Below, piece after piece: positions 44,680 to 55,000 of a stretch of 64,000 nucleotides of DNA. The notes beneath the pieces are model-generated. The model was not told the DNA's origin. It did not search any database and saw only the letters and a list, made by a program, of their open reading frames with translations. The DNA is from Blastobasis lacticolella (Eukaryota; Arthropoda; Insecta; Lepidoptera; Blastobasidae). Both the position numbers and the translations under genes were made by a program. The stretch covers positions 4,474,001 to 4,538,000 of the forward strand of contig LR990056.1 in NCBI GenBank assembly GCA_905147135.1, given 5' to 3'. How positions within the stretch are numbered: position 1 is the first letter of the stretch; each line of letters opens with the position of its first letter.

Positions 44680-44860
44680 TGACAAGCAATTAATATCATT
44701 GTCACGTATGATATCGTTCGGCTCCAATACGGCCGGTGCATTGGCGGCATCAAATGCCCTTCGGATTAGGTCAATGATTGCCGAGTGCCTGGAGGCTGTG
44801 GTGACTGCTTCCACTATCAGGCAGGCACTTTAGTGATATTAAAAAAAAAGAAGACAAGAA
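44680..44860 (+). repeat. LINE 3' tail with poly(A)
   Basis: GTGCCTGGAGGCTGTGGTGA, TATCAGGCAGGCACTTTAGT, then ATATT and nine A residues. The ending has the style of LINE-C but is a different family. Confidence 0.5.
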
Positions 44861-45254
44861 AAGCAAAAAATAAAACTCCTTAAATAAAATGTAGGTAGGC
44901 ATTTCAGTAGGTAGCATCAACCGAAGATTTATTAGGATGATTGGAAGAGTAGAATAAAATCATAATCTCGAGCACTTGAACGAAACTCAAAAAAAAAACG
45001 AAGCTATTTTCGATTTATTTAAAATAAAGAACGAAGTTTTCCGATACTTACATTTTATTGCAAAAAGAGCTTTTTAACTGTTGAACTTTGTTCATAAAAA
45101 CGATAATAGCGGAAGCTTTGCTGCGCGTAAAATTTTATAAAGGCATTAAAATCGAGATATGCAACAATATGGTCGGGATTTTAACCGAAACTGGATACCT
45201 GTATGGATGGTTTGTAAAAATTGATAATAGTCTCTGAAAAATATTAGCAACAGA

Positions 45255-45365
45255 CTACTGCAAGAGTTGTTTATGTACGATTTTTTATTATTTGATTTTA
45301 CTCGTGTAAACATTACAAGTAAAATAAAATATTAAAAAATTGTACATAAACAACTCTTGCAGTAG
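45255..45365. repeat. 111-base hairpin
   Basis: CTACTGCAAGAGTTGTTTAT and its exact inverse at the right; the arms extend for about 50 bases with few mismatches. Confidence 0.8.
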
Positions 45366-45375
45366 TATTCATCAT

Positions 45376-45735
45376 CAGCATCGGTGGTCTCGTTGTTAAG
45401 GTATCCGACGATAAGATCCGAAGGCGAAAGGTATTGGGTTCGAATCCTATTGCCGCCATGTACTGACTCTTTTCTGAGTTACGTACTTTTGTTGAACAAT
45501 AACCGATGCTCTTGCGGTGACGGAAAACATCGTGGTGAAACCTGCATATTCAGGCGACTGAATAACTAACCATGATCCGATCTTGTCAGGTTACCCTGTC
45601 AACAGGGTCACGGAAGTCAGATGGCAGTCGCTCCACTGTTTTTACAAGATCTGCCTAATCCGGGACCATGGTCAAGGCGGACCCCGGGACCTAGTGCGTG
45701 AGAGCACAACCGGGACATTAACGCCAAGATGATTT
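45376..45735 (+). mobile_element. SINE-A
   Basis: Head GGTGGTCTCGTTGTTAAGG, B box GGGTTCGAATCC, full body to ACATTAACGCCAAGATGATT. It starts about 10 bases after a 111-base hairpin (45255-45365). Confidence 0.85.
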
Positions 45736-46310
45736 ATGATTATTACTCATGTAAATCATAGATACAATAATTTCACGAACAGAATAACTGCTTTTGTTAC
45801 CTGGTAATAATCATTAGCCGTACCCATTTAATTAATCCACTATAAACCGTTCACGTTTATATTGTAAAAGTACAATTTTAAGTTTGTCTTGCATTGCATA
45901 TTTATGAGAAAATAAAAGAAACTCGTAATTTGCCTCAGCAATAAGCTTTTGAATTAACAAATTACCATTTTCCATTAACGTTGGTATCATTGATGGACTT
46001 ACAATTAGGAATTTGGTATAAAGGAGGCTCTCTCTGTTAATTCCCCGGAACCAGGGAACGGGGAAGAGGTTTGGCCGTGCATTTTAATGGTAGGCCGTAT
46101 TTTTTAAAGGCTGGATTGTTGATTCGCAATTTTTTCGAATCATTTGTAGGAATAGAAACAAACCAACGGTCCCACGAGGTTTCCACTCGCGATCAGTCCG
46201 AAACTCTGCCTTTTATTTATAGGTAAATAAGTTTTCAGAACAAAGCAGTCGTCAGTATGGCCGTGTAAGCAAACAGAGCTGCGCTGTAGGGACTTGTGAC
46301 GTCACTCCAG

Positions 46311-46437
46311 CTATTTTTGAAACCGCTCGCATCCGTGCTAGCGCTCGCCTTCTAGTGCTTGTCTTTTCTATCTCTAAGACTTACCACGAGCGTGAAAGAG
46401 ATAGGTAACGCGTGGATGCGAGCGGTTTCAAAAATAG
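46311..46437. mobile_element. 127-bp element with 24-bp terminal inverted repeats
   Basis: CTATTTTTGAAACCGCTCGC at the left and its inverse at the right, perfect over 24 bases. The interior is GC-richer than the surroundings. Confidence 0.7.
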
Positions 46438-46464
46438 GGTCCAGGGACTCCATATGACAGTCGT

Positions 46465-48060
46465 TTTTTTTTAAATATATGTTTATTTATTTGCATGCTA
46501 CATGGTAATACAATGATAGTAAAACTTAACGAACAATGATAGTAAAATGATACGACGAACAAGCATGTAGCACCCCGTAGGGGCACCGCAAAATTTTGAG
46601 AGGGCTTACTTATAGATAACGGTAATGGTGTTAGTTGTTTAGTTTATATTTCTGGAATTACATTTTATATTAAGTGGTCTCTTAAGTACAATATTTTAAT
46701 TATTCCAGTTCCACAATATCGCAATATTGCAAGCCCAGCATTAGAGTCTATCGAGCAATCTCTCAAGCACACTGAGGGAAATCAACCATTAATATTATTT
46801 GTCGTAACTAGTTATCAGCATGGAATTCATTAATATTATAGTAACATTTTTTTATTACAAATATTTTTAATTGTTTTGTGAACGAAGCTGTAGTCTCCAA
46901 TATTTTAATTTCATTTGGGATGATGTTATAAATTTTTATGGCCATTATATGTGCGCTGGAAGAATATATTTTTAACGTAGAGAAAGGTTATATGAATTTT
47001 TTTTGGTTTCTATTATTTCTTTTTATTTTTGTTTTATCTTCGGGTGTATACAGGTTTATATTTTTTCTTACTTTGCATGATTCCAGAATATAAAGAGATG
47101 TTAGTGTTAGTGTGCTGTGTCTTATGAAGTATGGTCGGCATGATTCCATTTGGTCTATATTAGTTAAAATGCGGATGCATTTCTTCTGTAAGATAAAAAT
47201 ACCATAAATTTCTGTCGAATTTCCCCAAAAATAATCCCGTAGGCAAGTCTGTTTTAAAGTTCGTAACTCTTTTTAATTGGTTGAGTGCAAATATAAATGA
47301 AGATAGTTTGTCCGATAGTTTCTCTAAGTGAGCTTTCCAATTTAAATTCGAGTTCAATTTCATACCTAGGAGAGCAGCTCGATTCGTATTTTCAATTTCA
47401 ATATTAATTTCCAGAGAGGATTTTTGATAGGGTCTAAACTGAATTATTCGCGTTTTATTAAAATTTAGTTGTAATTTGTGATTTTCTAGCCATTCCATCG
47501 TTTTACTCAGTGCGTCGTTAAGTTTTGCCTCTAACTCTACCGTATTCGAACAAGGAAATACTATTGAGATATCATCCGCAAAAATGGTGCATTGATTATT
47601 CAAGAATGTATGTAGGTTATTAATGTAAATCAAAAACAGCAGGCAGCCGTTGGGCTGTGTGGCAGTGTGTTGACACTACCTTGCAGGATAGAGCCCTTTA
47701 CCTGGTGTGGGTCCGGCCTAACTTTTTGTATCTCACCTGATGTAAAGTTTATATTTTCAATTTCTAGATACTGGTATCTGTGATCGAGATATCATTTTTT
47801 TTATACCACTAAGGTGGCAAACAAGCTTGTGGCCTGCCTGATGGTAAGCAGTCACCGCAGCCTATGGATTTAAACCACGCATAAGTCCCTCCCCTTATTC
47901 CAAAGTCATAAAGCTTATTTAACAGTATCCTGTAATCAACTCTATTATAGGCTTTGCTAAGATCTAACAATAATCCAACAGAGGTTATCCACTTGTTTTG
48001 GAAACAGACGTGACGCCTATACCTGATAACTTACTAATAAAATCAATAGATTCTTGTAAT
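46465..48060 (-). pseudogene. Decayed non-LTR retrotransposon with RT domain
   Basis: Minus strand, in order: VGLLLDLSKAYNRVD near 47940-47995 (RT motif with D), a LINE-C tail insertion at 47793-47877, a frameshifted GSILQGSV and FLIYINNL, then the intact stretch 47633-47160 with the catalytic FADD (TIFADDISIV), and past a frameshift ESCRPYFIRHSTLTL. The poly(A) is at about 46466-46476. The endonuclease part is absent. It is dead by frameshifts. Confidence 0.8.
47793..47877 (-). repeat. LINE-C 3' tail inserted in a minus-strand RT fragment
   Basis: TATACCACTAAGGTGGCAAA and CAGTCACCGCAGCC on the + strand. It splits the decayed RT of 46465-48060. Confidence 0.75.
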
Positions 48061-48144
48061 AAGAATCTTTTATTGGTAATATTCGGCTATGCCGGACGAC
48101 TCTGTATGATTACTTTTCGAAGACATCAATACACTCGGAAAAAA

Positions 48145-48460
48145 ATGTATTTTTTAATTCTACGCAGTGACAAATGTGCAGGCAGCCCATCTGCTGGTAA
48201 GCGGTAAAAGACGCCCATAAGATCTACGATTCATACATTTAGGTTGAAAGCAACAAAAATGCAGACACGCAGGTGCGTTGTCCCCGAGAGGACTAAGATG
48301 AAATGCCTCATGCCTGTAATTGCGCTGGCTACCTTATCCTTCCAACCGGAACTCAATAATGCAACCATCGTTGCTTGGCGGCAGAAATAAATAAGGCGGT
48401 GGTACTCAACTAGGCGGACTCCTCAGGCTTGACAGAGTCCTACCACCTGATCGAGCGCCC
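48145..48460 (-). repeat. REP-F copy
   Basis: TTTTTTAATTCTACGCAGTG, then CAGGCAGCCCATCTGCTGG and GAGGACTAAGATGAAATGCC through AGGCTTGACAGAGTCC. Confidence 0.65.
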
Positions 48461-48473
48461 ACAAACAGAGTAT

Positions 48474-48600
48474 GAATTACGCTATCAAAGCCGATGAAAT
48501 TATGTAAATGTGATCCACAAACCAATATGTATGCTAGTGTTTTGCCAGATTTTCGTAAAAATATATCATTTCCAAGTTACACGGGATTTAAGATCTCCGG
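48474..48600 (+). repeat. one-armed relative of the 12974 foldback
   Basis: ATTACGCTATCAAAG, GTGATCCACAAACCAATAT, then the shared centre (GTTACACGGGATTTAAGAT). Confidence 0.75.
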
Positions 48601-48867
48601 CATATTCTGTCTAAAAGATAATTAAATAGACCTAATACCGTAAAAACCCAGAGCACGACATAATCCAGCCAGTCCATTTTCACAATGTTAGTTAATCTCA
48701 TTGAAATTTAGCAAAGAGCGAGTCGGATTTAAATGCGGTGGTTCTCAAATGAATTCAAACAAAGATTTTGACCTGTGTTCTGAATTTGTTTGATGTCTTT
48801 ACTACAAGTATAGGTAAATATGGAATAAGTCAAGTGAGTTATCCCTAAAAAATTTTTTTTTTCTTCA

Positions 48868-49180
48868 GGCATTTGACCGCCACCTCACCTAGTGGTAAGT
48901 GATGATGCGGCCAATGATAGAGCATGCCTGTCTGGGAACATCCTATTCACTCTTGCCTTGAAGGCGTCTAAATTATAATGATCAGGAAACACATTCGCGG
49001 GCAATGCGTTCCATTCCTTGGCCGTACGCATGATAAAGGTTGAACTAAAGCGGCTCGGGCGGATAACTGGAAGATCCACTACATATGTAATCGTAAACAA
49101 TAATCCTATAAAGCCCAAGCTTTTGAAATAAGAATTGTATTTGATTTTATTAATATAGTCATAACTGAACATTTCCAATG
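48868..49180 (-). pseudogene. LINE-G ORF2 C-terminus
   Basis: The minus frame reads RTAKEWNALPANVFPDHYNL, then DAFKARVNRMFPDRHALS, stop. The RTAxxWNxLP motif is typical of the end of non-LTR reverse transcriptase ORFs. 5' truncated; a T-rich run at 48852-48865 is its poly(A). Confidence 0.7.
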
Positions 49181-49399
49181 TCTGACTGAAGCCTCATCTA
49201 CATTAGTGGTAGACTTTTGTCATATATTCATCAGGTACTGCCGAGACTGCAGAGTGGACGGTTGAGAGGTTCTGTTCATTCGGCAATTGACTGCAGGTAC
49301 AATACCGAGACGTGGAAGTGGACTTTAGTCTGCCGAACACCACAAACAGTGATAAACGAGGGGACAGCCCACCTCCATACGGTAATTGTCTACCATTCA

Positions 49400-49490
49400 T
49401 TGGAAGCTTTGCTTACTTTGGGGCTAGATGGCGCTGTGTGAATTTGTCCATGATTATTTATTTATTTATTTATTTTTATTCATGCACTTA
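49400..49490 (+). repeat. SINE-B 3' fragment with TTTA tail
   Basis: GGGGCTAGATGGCGCTGTGT followed by repeated ATTT units. Confidence 0.7.
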
Positions 49491-49682
49491 GTTGGAATTA
49501 CATTATATGCATCAAGTGTGTGATGTATGTTTTTTAGTTACTCAAGCCGAAGTATTGTGTATGTGGTAGAGGACTAGGATGATACTTAGCCATGTCAGAA
49601 TAACCGCGGCTGTTAGCCATTTTGTATAATTTTTTTTGGTCGACTGTTATTATTTTTTATTTGGAACCGTTTGGGTTATATC

Positions 49683-49700
49683 TATAATAATAATAATAAT
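49683..49700. repeat. ATA microsatellite
   Basis: Six ATA/AATAAT units. A TTTA/ATTT simple repeat lies at 49455-49482. Confidence 0.7.
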
Positions 49701-49904
49701 ACGCTTTATTTATATAAAATACAGTACATGTTAAAATGGCTGGTGTGATAAGTACCTACATAACAATTTTTGTTGCCCTGCTTCCCAAACTAGGAATAAC
49801 ATGTATCTTGGTACGCAAATAAACAAAGTTTAATAAATAAATAAATAAAAGACTAAAATTATATAAAAAAGAAAAAAACACCTACATAAATAAATACTTT
49901 CATT

Positions 49905-50290
49905 CTATTTCATCTTGCTTGTAATTGTGCTCGCTACCTTATCCTACAAACCGAAACACAACAATGCCAGCATTGTTGCTTGTGCATCCAGGCCAACTTC
50001 GCAGGCGTGACAGTCCGGCTTATGAGTCCAATAGAGTCCTAATACCACCGGCACATTCGCCATGTTAACAGTTATGTGTATAACTGTAGATTAAAATTAT
50101 CCGTGTTTCTATTTTTTTATGCCATTTAGCGAAAAACAAGCAGACAGCCCACCTGATGGTAAGTGGTAACTGTCACCCATGATATCTACAATTCATACAT
50201 TCAGGTTGCAGGTAACAAAAATGCAGAACCGCAGATGCGTTGTCACTGCGAGGACTAAGATGAAATGCCTCATGCCTGTAATTTTATATA
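49905..50290 (-). repeat. REP-F, two partial copies
   Basis: 49905-50050 carries the right part (CTCGCTACCTTATCC to ACAGTCCGGC); 50105-50290 carries the left part (AACAAGCAGACAGCCCACCT to GATGAAATGCCTCATGCC). Confidence 0.55.
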
Positions 50291-50545
50291 ACTATTTTAT
50301 CACATTTTCCATTGAACCCTAAATACTTTTTCAACTTAGGGGCCCGCGTTTTTGCTTAATTATTACCGCGTCGCTATTCGTTAACTGGTGTCAGTTGCGT
50401 TAAGTAATGAAATTCTATTTTAGTTTAATTTATTAAGGTTTCCAGTGAAATGTTATTTATAGGTATGTTGGTGGGCGTCGAAAGCGATTATGAAGCAAGC
50501 ATAAAAAATATTCTACCGAAACCGACTAAAATCCGTTAATTACCA

Positions 50546-50830
50546 GGAGCGTCGGTGGCCTATTAGGTATCCGAGGCGTGACCTAGAGGTACAGGTTCAA
50601 ATCCCAGTGTCGCCATGATTGTATCAATGACTCTTTTCTGAGTTATGTAGGTACATTAGTTGAACACTAACCGACGCTCTTGAAAACACCCGACAGGGCG
50701 ACTGAATGTGTAACCATGATGCAATCAGGTTCCCCTGTTAACAGGGTCACGAAGGTCACTCCACTGTTATTACCTGATCCGCAAAATCCTGGATCATGGT
50801 CAGGGCGGCATCCTGGATCTTGGTCAAGGT
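50546..50830 (+). mobile_element. SINE-A, degenerate
   Basis: GTCGGTGGCCTATTAGG head, AGGTTCAAATCCC B box, shortened body. The ATCCTGGATC section is duplicated near 50788 and 50811. Confidence 0.75.
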
Positions 50831-51895
50831 AGAATCCAAAAAATGACAGGCTTTTTCATGGCATCAATCGATAGGGTCAATCATAAGGATTGAACGAACT
50901 TGTAAATTAAAAGAAAGGAATACATTTTTCTTTCTTCATTTCTTTATTTGTCATTTCCATGCCTTGTGAAAGATAGTGTTTCTTGATACTGTTATTATTA
51001 TTTACGTAATACTTATTATTTATAAACCTGACATTGTAATGAGAAAAATTTACTTAAAGACTTGTATCCTATATTAATAACATAATCTTATGCCAAAATT
51101 TAAAATATTGTATTGTTTTGACATATTACCCATGTAATGCAATTTATGGGTCAATCGGCCTGAAATAAACGATTTTTATTTATTTTAATGAGTCCGCGAA
51201 ACGGTCGAATACAATGTGTCGATATCAACTGTTAGTACCTAGGTAGGTATGAAGAGTGGCGCTGTTACCTCTATCCTAGCTATATTACTTATAATAGATG
51301 TTAGAGAAAATAATAGAGGCCTTCATGAAAAGTCCAAGTTTTTGACCTCGGGGTGCGGTCGCGAGCTCAGCAATGTCCATAAAATGCGGAAAATTACGAA
51401 AATCTCCGAAATGGTGCGTTGTAGAGAAAAGTGTTCTTCTACCGAATAAAAGCTTCTAAAATTCTCTACAACTTTAGCCTTACACACTTATTTTTAATTC
51501 CCAAACGTTTATTAATCAACGAGCAACACACTCCCGATTATCGAGCTTTACTAAAGAGTTTGACCAATTATTTGACCATCCTCATCTATGACGAATGAGA
51601 CTCCTTTAAGGAGTAGAGTTTCGTTATTGGACATCACCAAAGAGAAAAATAAATAAACGTAAGTCCATGTTATCTTCTCTCTGGGACATATGGACATCAA
51701 GAATTTCGCGTCATCGTTGTTTTTCTACTTATCGCGTAGTCTTATCGCGTGATAGTCACCACAAAGAGAAAAATAAACGCAGGTAGTCATTTAAGAAAAA
51801 TATATGTGTATTCTAAAAAAGCTAAGTTATTGTATCAAGCTCATAACAATTCTGCATTATCAAGTTATCACATTGTATTATTTAAAGAAGAAACC
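50831..51895. other. upstream of the four-TM gene
   Basis: Would hold the promoter and 5' UTR. AAAGAGAAAAATAAA occurs twice (51640 and 51763) beside similar bases. No TATA box stands out. A 66-codon frame at 51249 has a hydrophobic start but no support. Confidence 0.4.
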
Positions 51896-52062
51896 ATGGC
51901 GCGAGCACAGAAAAATTTTAACGAATCTGAGAACATATCACTGAAGGAGTCGAAGGTGTCCGCAATGAACGAAGCCTTCAAGGCCATGGAATACATTATT
52001 CCGCAATCGTTTGATTTGACACCGCCGTTTATATTTAGAAGACGCGGGAGTGAAGCGAGAAG
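51896..52062 (+). CDS. four-TM protein, first coding exon
   Basis: Starts at ATG 51896 (MARAQKNFNESENISLKESK) and ends at AGAAG before donor GTGGTG at 52063. Without splicing the frame hits TGG TGA seven bases later. The last two bases (AG) plus the first base of exon 2 make AGA, so splicing preserves the frame. The peptide is hydrophilic and basic at its end, consistent with a cytosolic N-terminus. Confidence 0.8.
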
Positions 52063-55000
52063 GTGGTGATAATAATAATAGGGTGTACTGTACAATAATG
52101 GTCCACGAATTGGAAGTTGGCAATTTTATGGTGAAAAGGTCTATGCTTAATAAGTAATTTTGCAAAGTCACTACCAAAGTAAACTTGTAGTTTTTGAGAA
52201 AAAAATAATTAAAGTTATAGTTTTTTCGTAATATTTGGCAATATTTTGACAGGTTTCATTCATGTTTTAGTTGTTTGTAGTCTATGTGACAAAGGTTTTA
52301 TTTCACACAGCCACAAGTAAAACTAAATTATTGTTGGGTAAAACACAAATGGTTTATAAAATAACAATTACTGTATTGTTTTTATAAAATATACTTATTA
52401 CATTTAATTATAATGTTTAATGCTAAATTAATTGTTATCTCAGAGAGAAATTAAACAAAAAGTAAAAGTAAATTTATGCTATTGCGAGAAACGAAACGCA
52501 ACAAAGACGGGACGCCATTTTGATTGCGTCAGTGATTTGATTTGCCATTATCAATTTCACTTTTTCTAACGTTAAACATAATAATCTTTTGGTATAAAAT
52601 TTGTTCTTGGTATAAAATCTATCAAAAACGTCATTAGGTCACAGAGGGGTTAGGTTGCGAGGAGCGAAGCGACGAGCGTGTTAGTTGTTATGAACCACCG
52701 CGCGCGAGCCGAGCGAGCGAAGCGAGCGTGCCGCGGCAGCGGCCGGCGAGTGCCAGAATCAATTAATATGCGTTATTCTCAAATTTGCTAGTAAAGTGCA
52801 TAAATTGGAGCTTTTTGTTGATTTCTAACCTTGAATATCTCTAAGAGTATGCGTTTGCTTTGGTGGGGGGTGGGTTTGGGGGTCCCTACCCCCCCCCCCC
52901 CCCCAACCCCCAAAACCCCTAAAATCGGGGACCATTATTGTACAGTTTACCCTAATAATAAGCTAGACTAGCTCACAGGAACCAGAATACTTGGCATAAG
53001 CCCGTATCTGGGTCCTAATAATGGACCCGGAGTCGAGAATATAAAGAAATCTTTCTTCATACAAACAATCATCATCTTCGCGTCAATATCCCGTCCTGGG
53101 GCTTTAACCAGGATTTTAGTGGATTCAGGTAATTACAGTGAAGCGACTACTATCTGACCTCCGTGACCCTACTACCAGGGGAACCTGACCAAATTGGATC
53201 ATAGTTAAACATTCAGTCACCTGAATGTTCATGTTTCTTCGCGATATCTTCCCTCACCGTAAGAGCATCGGTTAGTTTTGAACTAACGAACATAACTCAG
53301 AAAAGAGTCATTGGTACATAATACCACTGGGATTCGAAGCCAGTACCTCGGTACGAGCCGAACCCCTTAACCATCGACGCTCCATTTCCTGCCAAATTTA
53401 CGCCCATAAGCTGATTAATTGACTATACTAATGGTTTTTGGCATTTATTGACTATAGATCATTTCTGGTCTGGATTTCTTTGACTTTTGTCTATTTTGTT
53501 TACACTGTCTCCCGTTTTTATTGGACGGAAATCGATACCAATATCTTTCCTACTTCTATTTATTTATTTTTCTGTTTATTGTACACATGAATGTTTGAGG
53601 AAAAATACAAAGTTAGGTACTTATAGAAATTCTATCTGTTACTTCTTATTTAAATTGATGTTGGGGGTCCTGGGCGATGCGGAGTGCGCGATCGAATCAG
53701 AAGTAAGGAGATCCGCAAGCGAACTTATGTCACCGACATAGCCCAAAGGATTGCTAAGCCTAAGTGGCAATAGGCTGGGCACATAAGCCCGCTGAACAGA
53801 TGGCCGATTAGGCAGTAAAGTTGTCGAGTGACGCCACGTACCGGAAGACGCAGCGTGGGCAGGCCTCCTACAAGGTGGACCGGCGACCTAATAAGGATCC
53901 CAGGTACTAGCTGGATGCGGTAGGCACAGGACCGGCCTATTTGTTCAAGCATATTTATTTATCCTCGACCATGATTGAGTGTCAAACTTTTAGGTCGCGG
54001 CTGTAGATTCTAGCTAAACAGGAGTTGCAGCGTCACGTCTTATGTTGCCGCGGTTGGAGTGAGTAATAATCGGGCTTTGCCTTTTGTAATAAGGTTCACA
54101 ATGTTTACAGATTCAATTCCAAAATCGTGAAACGTATGTGGCCCGCTGTATTCTTCGTGGGGCTGTCGGAGATCCTTGGCGGCCTCTTGGTGTTCATTTA
54201 CATCTTAATATTTTCATATGAATACGACGCCTTGTTCGGCACACAGCGCACTAAAGGTAACGTTTTGTTTTATATCCCCGGCGAAGATAGGGTAACGAAG
54301 TAAGAAGTGTGTTTGTGTCTGTAGATCTTTGTGTCTTTTTGTGGCATCGTAGCTTTTGAATGGATGGGCCGATTTCGATGCGGTTTCTTTCACTAGAAAG
54401 GCAGTTGAATAAATATCATTCATAGCTTTGTTTCATTGAAATCGGTTTAGTAGTTTTGAAAATATTTTAGTATATGTAAACTTGGTCGGGGTTATCCGAC
54501 TTTTCTGTCGGTTAGATTAGGTTATTATACCTAAAAGAGAAAGGCAGACGAGCAAGCAGTTTCCATAACTTTTTGTTACATTAATATATCTATACTAATA
54601 TCATAAGTAAGTAAGTGAAAGTATGTATGTTGGGGGTAATCTCCGAAACAACTGAACTGATTTCGAAAATTCTTTAACTAACACAAAGTGCCACTAGATA
54701 TTTCCGAGTATCATACGGTACTTTTGATCGCGGAGAAATAATAGGATCACAGGGGATAGTGGAATATTTTTTTATGCTACGCAGGAACAAACTAGCCGAT
54801 AGCTCACCTGATGATAAACGATAACTGTCGCCCTTATCATCTACGTTTTACGTACGATCTAGGTGGCAGGCAAGAAAAATGCAGAACCGCAGCTGCGTTG
54901 TCACTGTTAGGACTAAGATGAAATGCTGTAATTGCGCTGGTTACCTTATCCTTCTGGAACACAAACATTGTTGCTTGGCGGCAGAAATAGATAAGGCGGT

